Source: Haliclona indistincta (taxonomy: Eukaryota; Porifera; Demospongiae; Haplosclerida; Chalinidae). From it: 64,000 nucleotides of DNA. The position numbers were made by a program, and so were the translations under genes. Of the stretch, positions 8,701 to 21,000 are shown piece after piece (positions within the stretch are counted from its first letter, which is position 1; the number at the start of each line of letters is the position of its first letter). The DNA is taken from contig OZ024785.1 of the NCBI GenBank assembly GCA_964017065.1, positions 15,611,757 to 15,675,756 on the forward strand. The letters run 5' to 3'. The notes under the pieces were generated by a model that ran no database searches, was not told the origin of the DNA, and saw nothing but the letters and a program-made list of their open reading frames with translations.

Positions 8701-11663
8701 TTATGTTGTTGCATCGAAGCAAAGTAATGAACATGTCATGTTTGTACATGGGAAGAGTACACTATGTCTGCAGAATCAAAACACTATAATTATTCTGTAG
8801 GGATATGAAACCCCATGTAAATTCATCGCTTGTCAAGGTAAAAAAATCTGTCTGCAGCAAAGCGTTTCTTGAACATGGAAATAACATTATGTCTAACACA
8901 CAGGACCTCTCAGTGGAACAGTAGTTGACTTTTGGCGAATGATATGGCAAGAAAAATGCTGTACAGTTGTCATGGTAACTAACCTCAAAGAAGACAAGAA
9001 GACCAAGTGCCATCAGTACTGGTCTGAGGATGGTTCCAAGAGCTTTGGACCACTCACAGTGACCACTACAGACCAACAAGTGTTCGCTGATTATACCATT
9101 CGCCTACTGCAACTGGAAGTGAGCTAGTTAACTTTATTCTTCAATCTTGTATGGCTTGCTCTCACAGCTTCAAGGGAGCTCAGAGTTCTCTCGTATGATA
9201 ACTCAATATCACTTCACCTCATGGCCTGATCATGGTGTACCAGAGTATGCCACACCCATACTGGCTTATCATCGTCGCATCAAGAAGGATCACAGACCAT
9301 CAAAAGGACCAATGGTAGTGCACTGCAGGTACGCTGAAAAATTCTGTAATAACCGATTAAACTACATGCCTACAATTAGTGCTGGAGTGGGTCGCACAGG
9401 AACATTCATAGCCATTGACATCATCCTAGAGCAGGTTGAGAAGGAGAAGAGAGTGGATGTGTCAGGAGTCATTAATAAGATGAGACACCAGCGCATGAAG
9501 ATGGTCCAGACAGCTGTGAGTAATAATTATATTCTCGTTTTTATGCTTTGTCCAAATTGGTTTGACTAAAATAGTATTATTAATATCTAAACTTAATTTA
9601 AGCAAAGGCCAAAAATTTGATCGAAAGTTCAATAATTAAAATTTTATTTATTTTCTAAATACACGAATTAAGCCAGGAAAACCCGAACTATTCTTTCTTG
9701 CTGCCCTTTGCACAATATAATCTACAGTGTCCTGGCTATTACTTGCCCGTTTTACAAGGAAAATGGGTGTACCCACACTCCAGTAGCACTTGCCGTATTT
9801 GGAACAAAATTATTTCGTACTCGGCAATCAGGAGAGACCCACATAGGGGCGGGTGGGTTGTGGGGAGGGCGGGAGGGTGTCAGGTGGCATTTTTTTGGCG
9901 CTCTGGCAAAAGGAGATGTATCTTCTTCCATCGCTCTTGCTGGTAAGGGATTTTTGCCGAAATCGTTTGTTCTCATTAAATATTCGCCCCTCTGTAACTT
10001 ACAGACAGACACCTTTTTGCAAAATCCCATACATACGTTTCTTCCTTGTGTACCAAAGTTTATGTCTGACATTTTGTGTGGGTGTGGCATGCTCAGTAAA
10101 GAAACACAACTTTTCGTCATTGGGTGGGGCTTGCTACGCCCACAAGACGAATGGCGACTTTCTTGGGTGATCAGTGTGACTGACCAAGCCTTCAACTAAC
10201 AGTAGAAACCAAAATATTCGTAATCCTGATGTTTGGGATTTCCACCCTTAATGTAGTGTAAGTACCTTAATTTACACTTTGACTAGTAATTTTCTTATTT
10301 TCTCAAAATAACGATGTCTTGTTCCGTTACTACATAGGATCAGTTCATATTTATTCATGATGTGATATTGGAGTCAGTGATGTGTGGAGACACTCAGGTC
10401 AACTCAAATGATCTAAGATCTGCTGTTAGCCGATTGGGAGATTATTTTGGTTGTAAAACAGGTTTTGAAACACAGTTTGAGGTATTGATGCACCTGAGTA
10501 GTTTTGTGACATTAAAATGGTCCTTCTCACTTAGACACTGAACCATGTGACCCCTAAACCCAGTGAAGTGAAGGCGCTGGCTGCAACACAGCATAAGAAC
10601 AAGAACCGCTCAATGGAGTTCCCCCCTCGTAAGAAGATGTTAATAAATATGTTAATTGTAGTTTATCATGGCCTCTTTTCTCAGCTGATAAACATCGTGT
10701 GTATTTGAAAGGAGTTCCTGACTATATTCATGCTACTGCAGTTAATGTAACTAAAATTTGTCTGCATTGATTACTTATCATACATTATTAATTTGTCTTG
10801 TACTTTGTTTAGGGCTATAAACAGAAGAGGGCATTCATTGTGGCTCAGAGTCCAATGGAGAGTACCACTAGAGACTTCTGGAAGATGATAGTGGAGAGAG
10901 AGTGCAGAGCTGTTGTGATGCTGTGTGGTCTTGAAGAGGATAGGAATGTACATTTATCATGTGCATTAATAGTTGCATTTAGTTTTATCACAGGAGGTGT
11001 GTCATCAGTACTGGCCTGATGCCTCTAAAGTTGAGAAATACAATGAACATTATGTTGAGTGTAAGTATGTGAATAATTGCAGTGACTACATTGAGAGGAT
11101 ACTGGTTATTACTGACAAGGTAAGCTAATGTCGACACTGTACACATGTTAAGTCAGCATTATTTATTTTCCCTAGGCTCATAAGAGCCATGAGGTGACTC
11201 AATTCCATATACTGAACTGGAGCTCTCTATCCAAGAGCTCTAGTACTCTACTACAGACCATCATCACTGTGATAGAGGAGGTTAACAAGGTGCAGCGCAG
11301 GACTGACAACAAACCCATTGTGGTCCACTGCAGGTCAGCAGCACTAGCCATCACTACCAACACATGACGATCCTCTCCTCCTGGCATGCAGTGACACTGT
11401 CAGCAGGTCAGGGATGTTCTGTGCCATAGCTACCACCATTGATCGCTGCAAGACTGAGAGTGTGGTGGATGTGTTCCAGGTGGTGAAGGCCCAGCGTATC
11501 CAGAAGCCAGGTCTTGTTCTCACAGTGGTACGTACCATATCACTCAAACCTCTCATCACTCATTGAGTCACTATCTCATTCACTACAGGAGCAGTACCAG
11601 TTTGTGTTTGAGGCTGTGCTCAGATTCCTGGAGTCCTTTGAAACATACTCAAACTTCAAATGA
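5759..11663 (+). CDS. Receptor-type protein tyrosine phosphatase A (one FN3)
   Basis: Single-pass receptor that should dephosphorylate phosphotyrosine through D1. Twenty-three exons: 5759-6299, 6353-6724, 6773-7057, 7110-7169, 7230-7283, 7331-7424, 7475-7569, 7660-7731, 7786-8219, 8276-8366, 8485-8567, 8801-8837, 8904-9118, 9168-9328, 9380-9515, 10338-10481, 10535-10628, 10685-10746, 10813-10947, 10994-11119, 11176-11333, 11392-11527, 11589-11663. Lengths stay in frame for 1219 aa. Domains: signal peptide ~1-20, Ig-like 1 to ~180, Ig-like 2 181-304, FN3 305-399, Ser/Thr-rich linker, TM ~438-468, basic RQKRKN, tyrosine motifs PTYDVI and LTYDVI, Cys-less I-set Ig ~525-620, wedge, D1 with WPD (Asp832) and HCSAGVGRTG (Cys864), D2 with Cys1149 in HCSDTVSRSG but WSS for WPD. 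The start is the ATG giving a clean signal peptide (MSNNTKIVLFVLLLL); an upstream in-frame Met at 5711 is within the TATA region. The 822-bp D1 intron holds an insertion at about 9660-10260. Confidence 0.92.
9600..10260. other. Insertion of unknown origin in an intron of RPTP A
   Basis: The same intron is about 206 bp in B, C and D and about 156 bp in E, but 822 bp in A. The extra sequence is unlike the flanks, with a GC-rich purine tract (GGGCGGGTGGGTTGTGGGGA) near 9848 and overlapping open frames up to 163 codons that resemble nothing I know. I found no clear terminal inverted repeats. Confidence 0.5.
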
Positions 11664-11720
11664 TGTTTAACTTATCACTATGGTGATACAGCTGAACATT
11701 AACAGATACAAATTAAATTC

Positions 11721-11726
11721 AATAAA
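11721..11726 (+). terminator. Putative polyadenylation signal of RPTP A
   Basis: AATAAA lies 58 bp after the RPTP A stop codon in AT-rich sequence. The B, D and E 3' flanks lack an exact AATAAA at the equivalent distance. Confidence 0.45.
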
Positions 11727-12012
11727 GTGTGTTGATGTTTGTGAGTGTGCGATGCATGTCATTACTTATTACTGCATAGACTTATAGTCCTTATTGTAAC
11801 AGTTAATTTGAACATTATACTCGATAATATTCAATTTTGTGTCTTGGTTATTAGCTATGTATATCATTCATTGTTTGATGACTCCTCGCATTGCATACAT
11901 GCATGTCAATATCGCTTAGATTTCATCATCGTGCACACCTTACAACACTATATCAGCAGTGTATCCCATACTCTTGAGGAACCAACTTAGAAATTGATTA
12001 AAAATTAATGTG

Positions 12013-12277
12013 AGCGGATTTGAGAAAAGGTTCTGCAATTTTCGAATGCATGCCAGTCTTCAAATAGTTACTAATCTGTCAAAATTAATATTATTGAAAC
12101 TTACGAAAAAATTTATGTACAATGTATAGTATTTGATCATTCTGCATGCCGCTGAATATTAAATTTTGGATGCATAGTTTATACCTAAATATGGCTGTGT
12201 TGCAGCAATTTGAAAACATGTGTCACAGTGCGTTCAAAAATTGCAGGAACGAAGTGACCCCTTTTTTCAAATCCGCT
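12013..12277. mobile_element. Putative MITE, imperfect terminal inverted repeats
   Basis: The left arm AGCGGATTTGAGAAAAGG and the right arm CCTTTTTTCAAATCCGCT are complementary apart from small differences, and the homology runs on to TGCAATTTT inside. It is about 265 bp with no coding capacity. I could not define a target duplication. Confidence 0.55.
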
Positions 12278-13436
12278 TGCAAATTGTTAACAATAGTGCA
12301 CCATTGCACAGGTCTGATGCTAGTAGCTAGCAGCATATTAATAACACACACATACATTGTACAACGAGATTCCCACCTATAAATTATACTACACACTGAC
12401 TGAGTACCAGTACAGCACAGACCAGCTAGGTAAGCTATATAACTGTTACAGCTCTCCCTCAGTCTCTCCTCTATTCTATAGACTCTCCTATGTCAATAAT
12501 TGCATATATAGTGTGTCCTCGTTTGCTTTTGAAAACAGTTGCAAAACTTCGCGAAAATAAAATTGGATAACAATAAAATTATTGTTTAAGCATGCTTGAG
12601 CGGACAATAATAACACACTTATGTCGACACAGAATTTATGTTGACACAAGTTAGTGTTTCTTGGAACATAATTGTTGTCAAAATTATTTTAGTTACATAT
12701 TTACAAAACAAACATGTTCATAATGATTCCTTTCATTCTAACTATCTTCTTTTCTTTCCTCTTCTTTTTCCCCTCTCTTTGCCATACAACTATGGATAAC
12801 CTTTTGGCTGTTGTGTCTCTATATTGCATCTCTGGTGCCACAACCGAAACAGAACTTTTCAGAGAATCCTGCTTTTGTTCCAACAGAGTCTTTTTTGACA
12901 CGATTGGTGCAATCATACACACAGCAACTCGTTACCACGGTTAGGTTTGTATTGTATCGAACACGTGACTAGCAGTGAATTTGATTGGTCAGCACTAATT
13001 CTGCTTTTCGCTTTGTGTGACCTAGCAGAGACTTAGCAGAGACCTTGGTCTCTGCAAAGTACCGCCTAATTTGACGGCTGCGCTCAAGTTAATAAGTTAA
13101 TAATTACTTTTGAGACCATGTATACTCTGGTGGAGGATCGTGAACTAGTCTATGTAGAATATTCCTAAACTCATCATGGACCTTTAGAGAAAATAAAAAT
13201 TAATTACACATTAAAAAATTGTTATAATTATATAAAAATTATTTACACATGCATAGTTTTGCAGTCTAGTTTTGCATATACTTGAGGTTCATTATGTTCT
13301 CTGATTAATTGCTTTATAATTAAGCTTCTACTCAGAGATTAATAATGTTTACTAATTACGATTTCTTATGTGCTTGTAGATGTATGTACTTATACTGTAG
13401 GAGATATACTAGTGCATGATGACAGTATAGAGTGTC

Positions 13437-14889
13437 AGTTTAAAAACAGTGACTATTGCTGTACGATACAGCGTGATACACAGACAGACACACAACAGTG
13501 CACTTCACCTCAGTGCATGGCTGCTTCTAAATAAACTTTACATTATGTGCTGTTGCTCACTGCAGTGAATTTCACCAACTAATCATGTAGCTCTTTTTTC
13601 TTCTTCCATAGACCCTCCTATGGAGCATAGTTATTGTTATTGTCTCAGTCAACATAATTATTTTAACAAAATGTCTACATTCTGTTTTCAAGTAGTGAAA
13701 GGCAAACAAAGCCACACAAGGTGCAAACTTCACAACCAATGCCGGACTTATGTAAACACAAAACCTGTGTTGACATAACTTTGCATTTCGTCGAACACCA
13801 ACCTAAAAACATGTTTATGCTTTTTCCACCCTTAGTTCATCCCTTCCTCTCTATATATTCTCTCTTCTCTTTTCATTCCTCTCTCTTTGCTGATAGACTT
13901 TAATTTGGCTGCTGCGGTGCTACTGCAGGTCTCGTTATTCCTTTAACACTCTGTTTGTTTGTTTATTCCTTTCGCTCCAGTGAACCAGAAACTCAGGTGA
14001 TGGATGACTAAACAAGCTCCTCTTGTTGGTACGTTATTATGTATTCTATTTTGCTGGTGACTATTGTGGTTCAAATATAAAAATGAAACATGGTCAGAAA
14101 TATAGAAGGTATACTTTGATTCAGTGTTAGAGGTATAATCACAACGTTAGTATAGTCATACATTATGAGATATGGATTTCCTGGGTATGTTATAATATGC
14201 CACAGGTGCTGAACTGAAAGTAGTTAACAAATAGAGGCTCATCACTGTTTTCAATACTTAGGATTGAGATTATCTAAATGTAAATTCATTGCAACACATA
14301 CACAGGTATGTTGTCTTTTTGAGAACAAGCCCACTCTACTCACTACTGATCCAGTGGTGTTCCAACATTGCAGAAATATGAGGGAGAAAACACAGTACTG
14401 TATCTACAGATAGCTAATATATAATAGTTTGTCTTATAGTATAGTGTGGTCTACTACCTACATTCAGGTTCAACCAGAGAGTTTACACTGGTCAGTAACT
14501 GGGTCACCACTCATGCAGCACTCACAGCTCTTCCTCTCATGTAGAATGGATACCTGTCCACACAGCAGATGGGAATGGCACGCACACACCTCTACACACT
14601 GTTGGGTGTGATCAGGTGAGTGTGTGTAAGTGGGTGTGGTCATGAGGTGACATGTATTCATCAGGCATGAGGCAGTTCCTCTGGTGGACGCATTTGACAT
14701 TCCAGCTGATGCAGTGTTGAACTCTGCTCTGGGACGATATGATGGTGATGTGTATCGGCACCTGTATGAGTGGGCTCAGAAGGCTCCTAGAAACAAGTCA
14801 GAGGTGAGTAGTTGGAGCGGCTGTGACTATCAACAAGTTCCCTCCATCAGGTTCATGATGTCTACTACAAGTACCTCAGACCACTGATA
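13437..14889 (+). pseudogene. Acyl-CoA oxidase relic before RPTP B
   Basis: Collinear but decayed remains of the oxidase 3' half: the GTGACTATTGCTGTACG block (~13446-13500), an exon 8 copy 13981-14133 with an internal TAA (GGATGACTAAACAAGC), a trace of the exon 9 GCCACAGGTGCTGAACTG block, a piece of the catalytic [11 protein letters not shown] exon (~14375-14425), fragments of exons 11-12 (14475-14615), a well-kept exon 13 with an extra codon (14667-14803) and the last exon (14851-14889). The nucleotide-binding and substrate regions are missing or stopped. It shares the GATGACTAAACAAGC lesion with the relic before D. Confidence 0.88.
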
Positions 14890-15013
14890 AATCAACATAA
14901 TAATCGTCAAATCAATATCCTATTACCTTTTAAGAATTGTATCTTCCCACATAATTATAATATTTATTCGTAACAGTTTATTTTTAATGTGAGTGCTACA
15001 CAAGAGGTGGTAC

Positions 15014-15021
15014 TATATAAA
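15014..15021 (+). promoter_or_regulatory. TATA-like box of RPTP B
   Basis: TATATAAA starts 40 bp and ends 33 bp before the B start codon, in a block (ACTATATAAACAGTCAAAT) that is identical upstream of the stranded exon at 40407. Confidence 0.5.
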
Positions 15022-15053
15022 CAGTCAAATAGTATCCATATCTAACACTAATC

Positions 15054-18000
15054 ATGTCAAGTAAAATCAAGATAGTACTGTCTGGGTTGCTGCTCGTGTG
15101 CTGGTTCTCCTCAGCTCAGGATGGTGGCTGTAAACCTGATCCTCCCAACACATTGATCAGTAGTAGACCTGCTGGCTTGCTGAGCAACAATGTACCTATG
15201 ATACTGGCTAGTGATGGAATATTTCGACCAGTGATTGGAGGATATGGCACAGATCCATGGGCAGTGTTCAATCAGTCTCAGGTTAGGCAGTTTGGTCTGT
15301 GGTGTCAAGTTAAACAAGTGAACACTAATAATATGCCAGACAGCAACATTGGAGACTGGTACTATCCTACATCTAGTGGCTTTACTATGCTTACCAACAC
15401 TACTAATGATGGCACTCCATACCAGTCACTGAAATGTACTAACCAAATTGGACTAGTAGTGGATAGTGACGTGACCAACTACCAGGGTATTGTGAGGTGT
15501 ACCACTACTGTACCTGGACTGAACAGTGATAGTAACTACATGGCAGTGTATAAAGATAGTGTGTTTGAAGCTTTGAGAACAGGTTAGTCAGGTCAGGATT
15601 TGATGTTCTTATTTTATCTCTATGCATGCAGCTGGTCCCATAGTGGACTCTACAATGACACTCTCCATACTCTCATCACGAGATGCTGATCCTAACATTA
15701 TGTTCAAACTTTCCTTCAATATATCATTTGGACCACCATCACGTATCCATTGTACTCGTGATGGCACTATAAGTGTATTCAATAGTCATGGAATTGTATC
15801 AGGAGTAGATTATGAGGTGATCAGGTCTCAGTATATCAGTAACTCACAACCAGACATAACTCGTCTGTCATTCAATCAAACACGACCAAGAATGGGAGCA
15901 ACATATCAATGTACTGTAACTGTTGAAAGTCGTCGAAACATTGCATCTGGTACATATATGGTTTTGATGTACTGGGTAGTGGTACCTCTAGTATCATAGT
16001 GACTGGTGAGTGACTGCAGTACTGCTCACTACTAGTCCTCCTCTCCTCATCAGTTGCAGGCACACCCACTGCTGTCACTGCAAACAGGACTGGCTACAAC
16101 TCTGTCCTGGCCTCCTGGACTGCCCCATCACCAGTACCAGCTGGCTATGAGGTGTTCTACTCGACAGCATCAGCTGGAGTGAGTAGCAGACTCAGTGGAG
16201 GGACCACTAGCAACACTGAGCTGACACTGACTGGACTAACACTGGGAGAGACATACTCCATCTTTGTAGTGGCCTTTGGAGCAGAGGGAGACCCTGAGTT
16301 ACCTAGTGCTCACAGCAACACAGCATTGATTGCCATACGTAAGTATTATTGTGTGAATTATTCATTTTAATGCTTTAACAGCTGTCCAACTGCCTCAACT
16401 AAGTGATGACCTATCACTCACTCCTACCACCTCCTCTATCATGGTGTCATGGAGTCCTCCTCAGTTTCCTCCTGACAGCTACAATGTCTCTTACTCTTGT
16501 CAGTTGTTGTGTGTCTCTGAACTATATCCATCATCATCAGATACTGTTAATGGATCAGTCACTACCCACACCATTACCTCTCTCAATGCTGGTAGTAATT
16601 GTACTGTCAGTGTAACAGCTGTGTATGGTAGTAACACCAGTAACACAATCACCTCATCTACTAATACAACATCAGCAGGTATATAACATTTTGTGATTAT
16701 ATCACACTTGCATTCTCTTCATGCAGCTCCTACTGGACCTCCTGAAGGTCTTATAGTCACATCAGAAGAGAGCATCTCACTCACTCTCATGTGGGAGACA
16801 GTGCCTTGTTCTAATCAGAGAGGACCCATCACTGGATACAGACTGAACTACACATTCAGCAATGGGACCTTTACTGCTAACAATACTTTAGTATTAGAAA
16901 GCAGACACTTCATGCTGACAGGACTGACACCATTTACTAACTACTCTGTTCAATTTCATGTGGCAGCAATCAATGTCAATGGGACTGGACCATATGCTGA
17001 TAAAGAATTTACTGTTGTGACACTACAAGATGGTGATCTAGTGCATGTTGATTGTATACATACATAACTATGCATTAATTTATATACTACAGTTCCTGGT
17101 CCAGTGTCTGATCTATCAGCTACCCCAGGAGCGGTACAGCTCACCATCTCATGGAGTCCTCCCTCAGAGCCCAATGGAGTCATCATTGCATATGAAGTGT
17201 ATTCTAACAGCAGTGGTTACACTAACACATCAGCCACACAGCTCACACTGAGAGACCTCTCTCCCAACACTGTTGTTACATACAGTGTCAGAGCATACAC
17301 TATCATAGGACCAGGAGCTAGTGTGACAGGTCAAGCATCTACTGGAAGTGTCCGTGAGTTCATTCTTGACACATGGACTAATTAATTCTCAAAACAATTT
17401 AATTAGCTCCTGATGTTAGTGGAGTGTCAGCAAAGGTACTGAACAACACTGCTGTGACCATCTCCTGGACTCGAGTTAACCATAGTGTAGTGGAGCATTA
17501 CACTGTACACTATACTACAGTGGGTGGAGTCAATGGAACACTCACCTTCCCAGCGAGTGCCTCCTCTGGAGTAGTGTCAGGACTGCAGGAAGGACGCCAG
17601 TACAATTTCAGTGTCACAGTTACACTCAATGTCAGTGGAGAGTTGTTCAGTGGTTTGCCTAATTTCACACAAGCAACAATATTACTCATGATCAGTGAGT
17701 CTCATACATGTATTGTATTAAAATTACAAGTTGCTATTAATTGAACACAGTACCGATTGTATTACCATCATCAAGTGAATCAACATTATCTAATACTGAG
17801 ATATCACAGGCTCCTACACAATCAAACTCATCAGGTGCATTCATGAACTATTTCCGTGACAAAATATAACTACAAGAAATTAAAAAGATTTCTATCGAAA
17901 TCAAAAGGATGTAGTGATGAAGAAATCTACCACTGGTTCACAATGTAAACCAACAAGGAACAAGCATAGAATGGTAACACGATTGACTTGCTAACAGACC

Positions 18001-21000
18001 ATAGATCCCTACATCAGTGGCTGCTGTGGCCAGACTATAGCTAGTTAAGCTATTTACTGTTGACTGACACTTTGAATAGAATTCAGCTGGTGACAAAATA
18101 TTGATCTTATGTACAGCCACTGATGTAGGGATCTATGGTCTGTTAGCAAGTCAATCGTGTTACCATTCTATGCTTGTTCCTTGTTGGTTTACATTGTGAA
18201 CCAGTGGTAGATTTCTTCATCACTACATCCTTTTGATTTCGATAGAAATCTTTTTAATTTCTTGTTTGTGTCCTTTTTTCTTTTTAGTGAAGTGCAGTTC
18301 AATATCATGCATGTACGGAGAAGTCTTTGTTTCCACCATTAGTTTAGTATTCCTGTTGTTGATGGCTTTTCTTAAACTTGTAGCTAAAATCATATATCAG
18401 GTCTGCCTAGTCGCCTACGCATGCATGCAGTGCATACGAGCCCCGCCCACACTTGTTTGTAGATCTACAACACGGCGGTTATAACTATCTGGCAAGTGCA
18501 GAATGGCGATCCTACACGAGCTTACCGTTCTTCGAAGACTCCAGACAAATGCCGGGTGTGTGTTCTCCGTGATAGTGATCCAATCATCCACACGGCCGGC
18601 GCAGCGATACTTTAGCTGCTTGGTCACGTGCACTACACATTGCTAATTGGTCACGTGCGTATTGCGCAATCACAATAATGGTGTCTAACACTAAGCTGAC
18701 AATGGATCACGATCGAGAAATCGCGGAACTTAGATCGCCGTTACGCTAAAAACAAAGCTCAAAAGGCACATGCCAGGAGAATTTCACGACTGTTCGTGGA
18801 TGTTTTGGTCTCGGCACTGCTCGCGTAAAGGCGCTAGGCGAGTGGAAGAAAGAAAGAAGAAAGAAGAAGAAGAAAGAAAGAAGAAAACGAAGATGACGAA
18901 ACTCGATTTTCACCGTTTCCAGGTTCGTCACTTTAGTAACAATTTCGAGCAATCTCCTTGCTACTGTAAGATGGGGCAACGCCAGAGAGCAGATCTAAGT
19001 GTCTAAAGACGTCTAAAATTCAACACCAGGCGAAATATCAGCGCTTGAACGCTAATACATTGTATGTAGCCGCCATCTTGTTTTCTCGTTCATCCCTACA
19101 TAGGGAGACACTACCGTGTCTCCCTAATATTACTATAATTATTATTCCTATACAGCAATACCAGCAGCTGGTGGAGCCATTGCTGCTTTGCTACTTATCT
19201 TAATTATATCAATAGTTATTGTGGTAGTGATTGTTCTTGTGAGGTAAGGTACTGATGAATAGATATCATCATTAAGTAAGAATTACTCAATTCAGAAAAA
19301 AGAAATCGAATTCATTTGCTGTTCGATATTTGAAAGAAGGACCAAAAGTTGACTTACATCATATTGAAGATGGGCCTCAGTATGCTGTTGGTGAGCGAAA
19401 CAGTGTTTATAGCGAAAATCTGGATTCTATTTTCCCTTGGCCTGCAGTGGCTAGTAAGCCATCGATCACAGTGAAAGATGGTCTTAAAATAGATAAAGAA
19501 CTAAGTAGAGATCCCACCTATGATATTATAGGTATAAGATTAAGTGTGTACGCAATATAAAAAAATTCCATCTTCATATTCTGTGGCTGCAGTGGATAGT
19601 AAACAAGTCATTTCCTGTAATGAGCCATCGGTCACAGTGTTTCCTGAGCACAGTATCAGTGTAGTGGAGGGTAGGAATGTGGTACTACCAGTGAAGATCA
19701 TTGGTCAGTCCTCTCTCACATGGTACCATGACAACACTCGTCTGGGCAGTGACTATGCTCATGAGATATCCAGTGATGGTAGTCTAACCATCATCACAGC
19801 AGAGATGAGTCACTCAGGAACCTATCGACTAGTGGCTAGTAACAATGAGGGAGCTGTTGAGAAACAGGTCCAACTGAGTGTGATCAATGAAGAGGATGAA
19901 GAGACACTACCATCAGCTGTGCTGACAGCAGAGGAGAGTGAACCAATCCCTGTGACAGGGTTTGGTCAGTATGTGTCTCAGAACCACGCTAATTCCAACA
20001 ATGGTTTCAAACTTCAGTACAAGGTGAGCATGATGAGACTGTACATCACACCATTAACTTCTCATACATACAGTCACTTGATAGTGGTGAAAGTGATCAC
20101 TCAGTTACAGTTGGTGTTACTGCAGCTAACAAACCATTCAACAGATTCAAAAACATTACAGTCTGTGAGTATTATACATGTGCACTCAAAGAATAAATCA
20201 TTGTTGAGCACATACTCGTTTTAGATGATGACAATCGTATCATACTGCAACCACTAAGTGGGTGTGGTGATTGTTCAAGAGACTACATCAATGCCTCATA
20301 TGTTGATGTAAGCTAATGATACAAGTTCTGTGTACAAACAAGACTAATGAAACATTATCATTGTTTATAGTTTACAAATTTACATGCTCTAGTGATTTAG
20401 AGCATAAACATTGATTGTTGATTATGTGCACTTCATGTTGTTACTGTTAGACAAATTAATAATAAACACGTAAATTACCATGTGTGTGTTTACAAATACT
20501 TGAGTGACATACATGTAAGCTAATGTGTTTACGAGTGACCATCAATATACTATCCTTCAATGTAGGGATATGAAACACCACAAAAATTCATTGCTTGTCA
20601 AGGTAAAGGCTGTTTCTTTGAAAACCATAAAGATGGCCACACAATAACAATGGCTGTTATATTTCAATGTCTAACACACAGGTCCTCTCAGTGGAACAGT
20701 AGTTGACTTTTGGAGAATGATATGGCAAGAAAAATGTTGTACAGTTGTCATGGTAACTAACCTCAAAGAAGACAAGAAGACCAAGTGCCATCAGTACTGG
20801 TCTGAGGATGGTTCCAAGAGCTTTGGACCATTCACAGTGACCACTACAGACCAACAAGTGTTCGCTGATTATACCATTCGCCTACTGCAACTGGAAGTGA
20901 GCTAGTTAACTTTATTCTTCAATCTTGTATGGCTTGCTCTCACAGCTTCAAGGGAGTTCAGAGTTCTCTCGTATGATAACTCAATATCACTTTACCTCAT

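Larger units (their letters stand above)
11664..13436. other. Spacer after RPTP A
   Basis: No gene is visible. The first ~60 bp resemble the 3' flank of RPTP C (TTATCACTATGGTGATACAG), not those of B, D or E. An imperfect inverted repeat with ~30-bp arms (AGCGGATTTGAGAAAAGG and its near complement) spans 12013-12277 and looks like a degraded MITE. The rest is AT-rich, with short open frames that I do not support. Confidence 0.6.

Noticed and set aside
9708..10199. 163-codon plus and 147-codon minus frames in an RPTP A intron
   Set aside because: Overlapping on both strands in a GC-rich insertion with no domain, splice context or counterpart in other copies.
17938..18120. Possible stem-loop non-coding RNA gene at the foldback core
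   Set aside because: The hairpin recurs in all copies of a mobile repeat; without small-RNA evidence it is better described as a transposon arm than an RNA gene.
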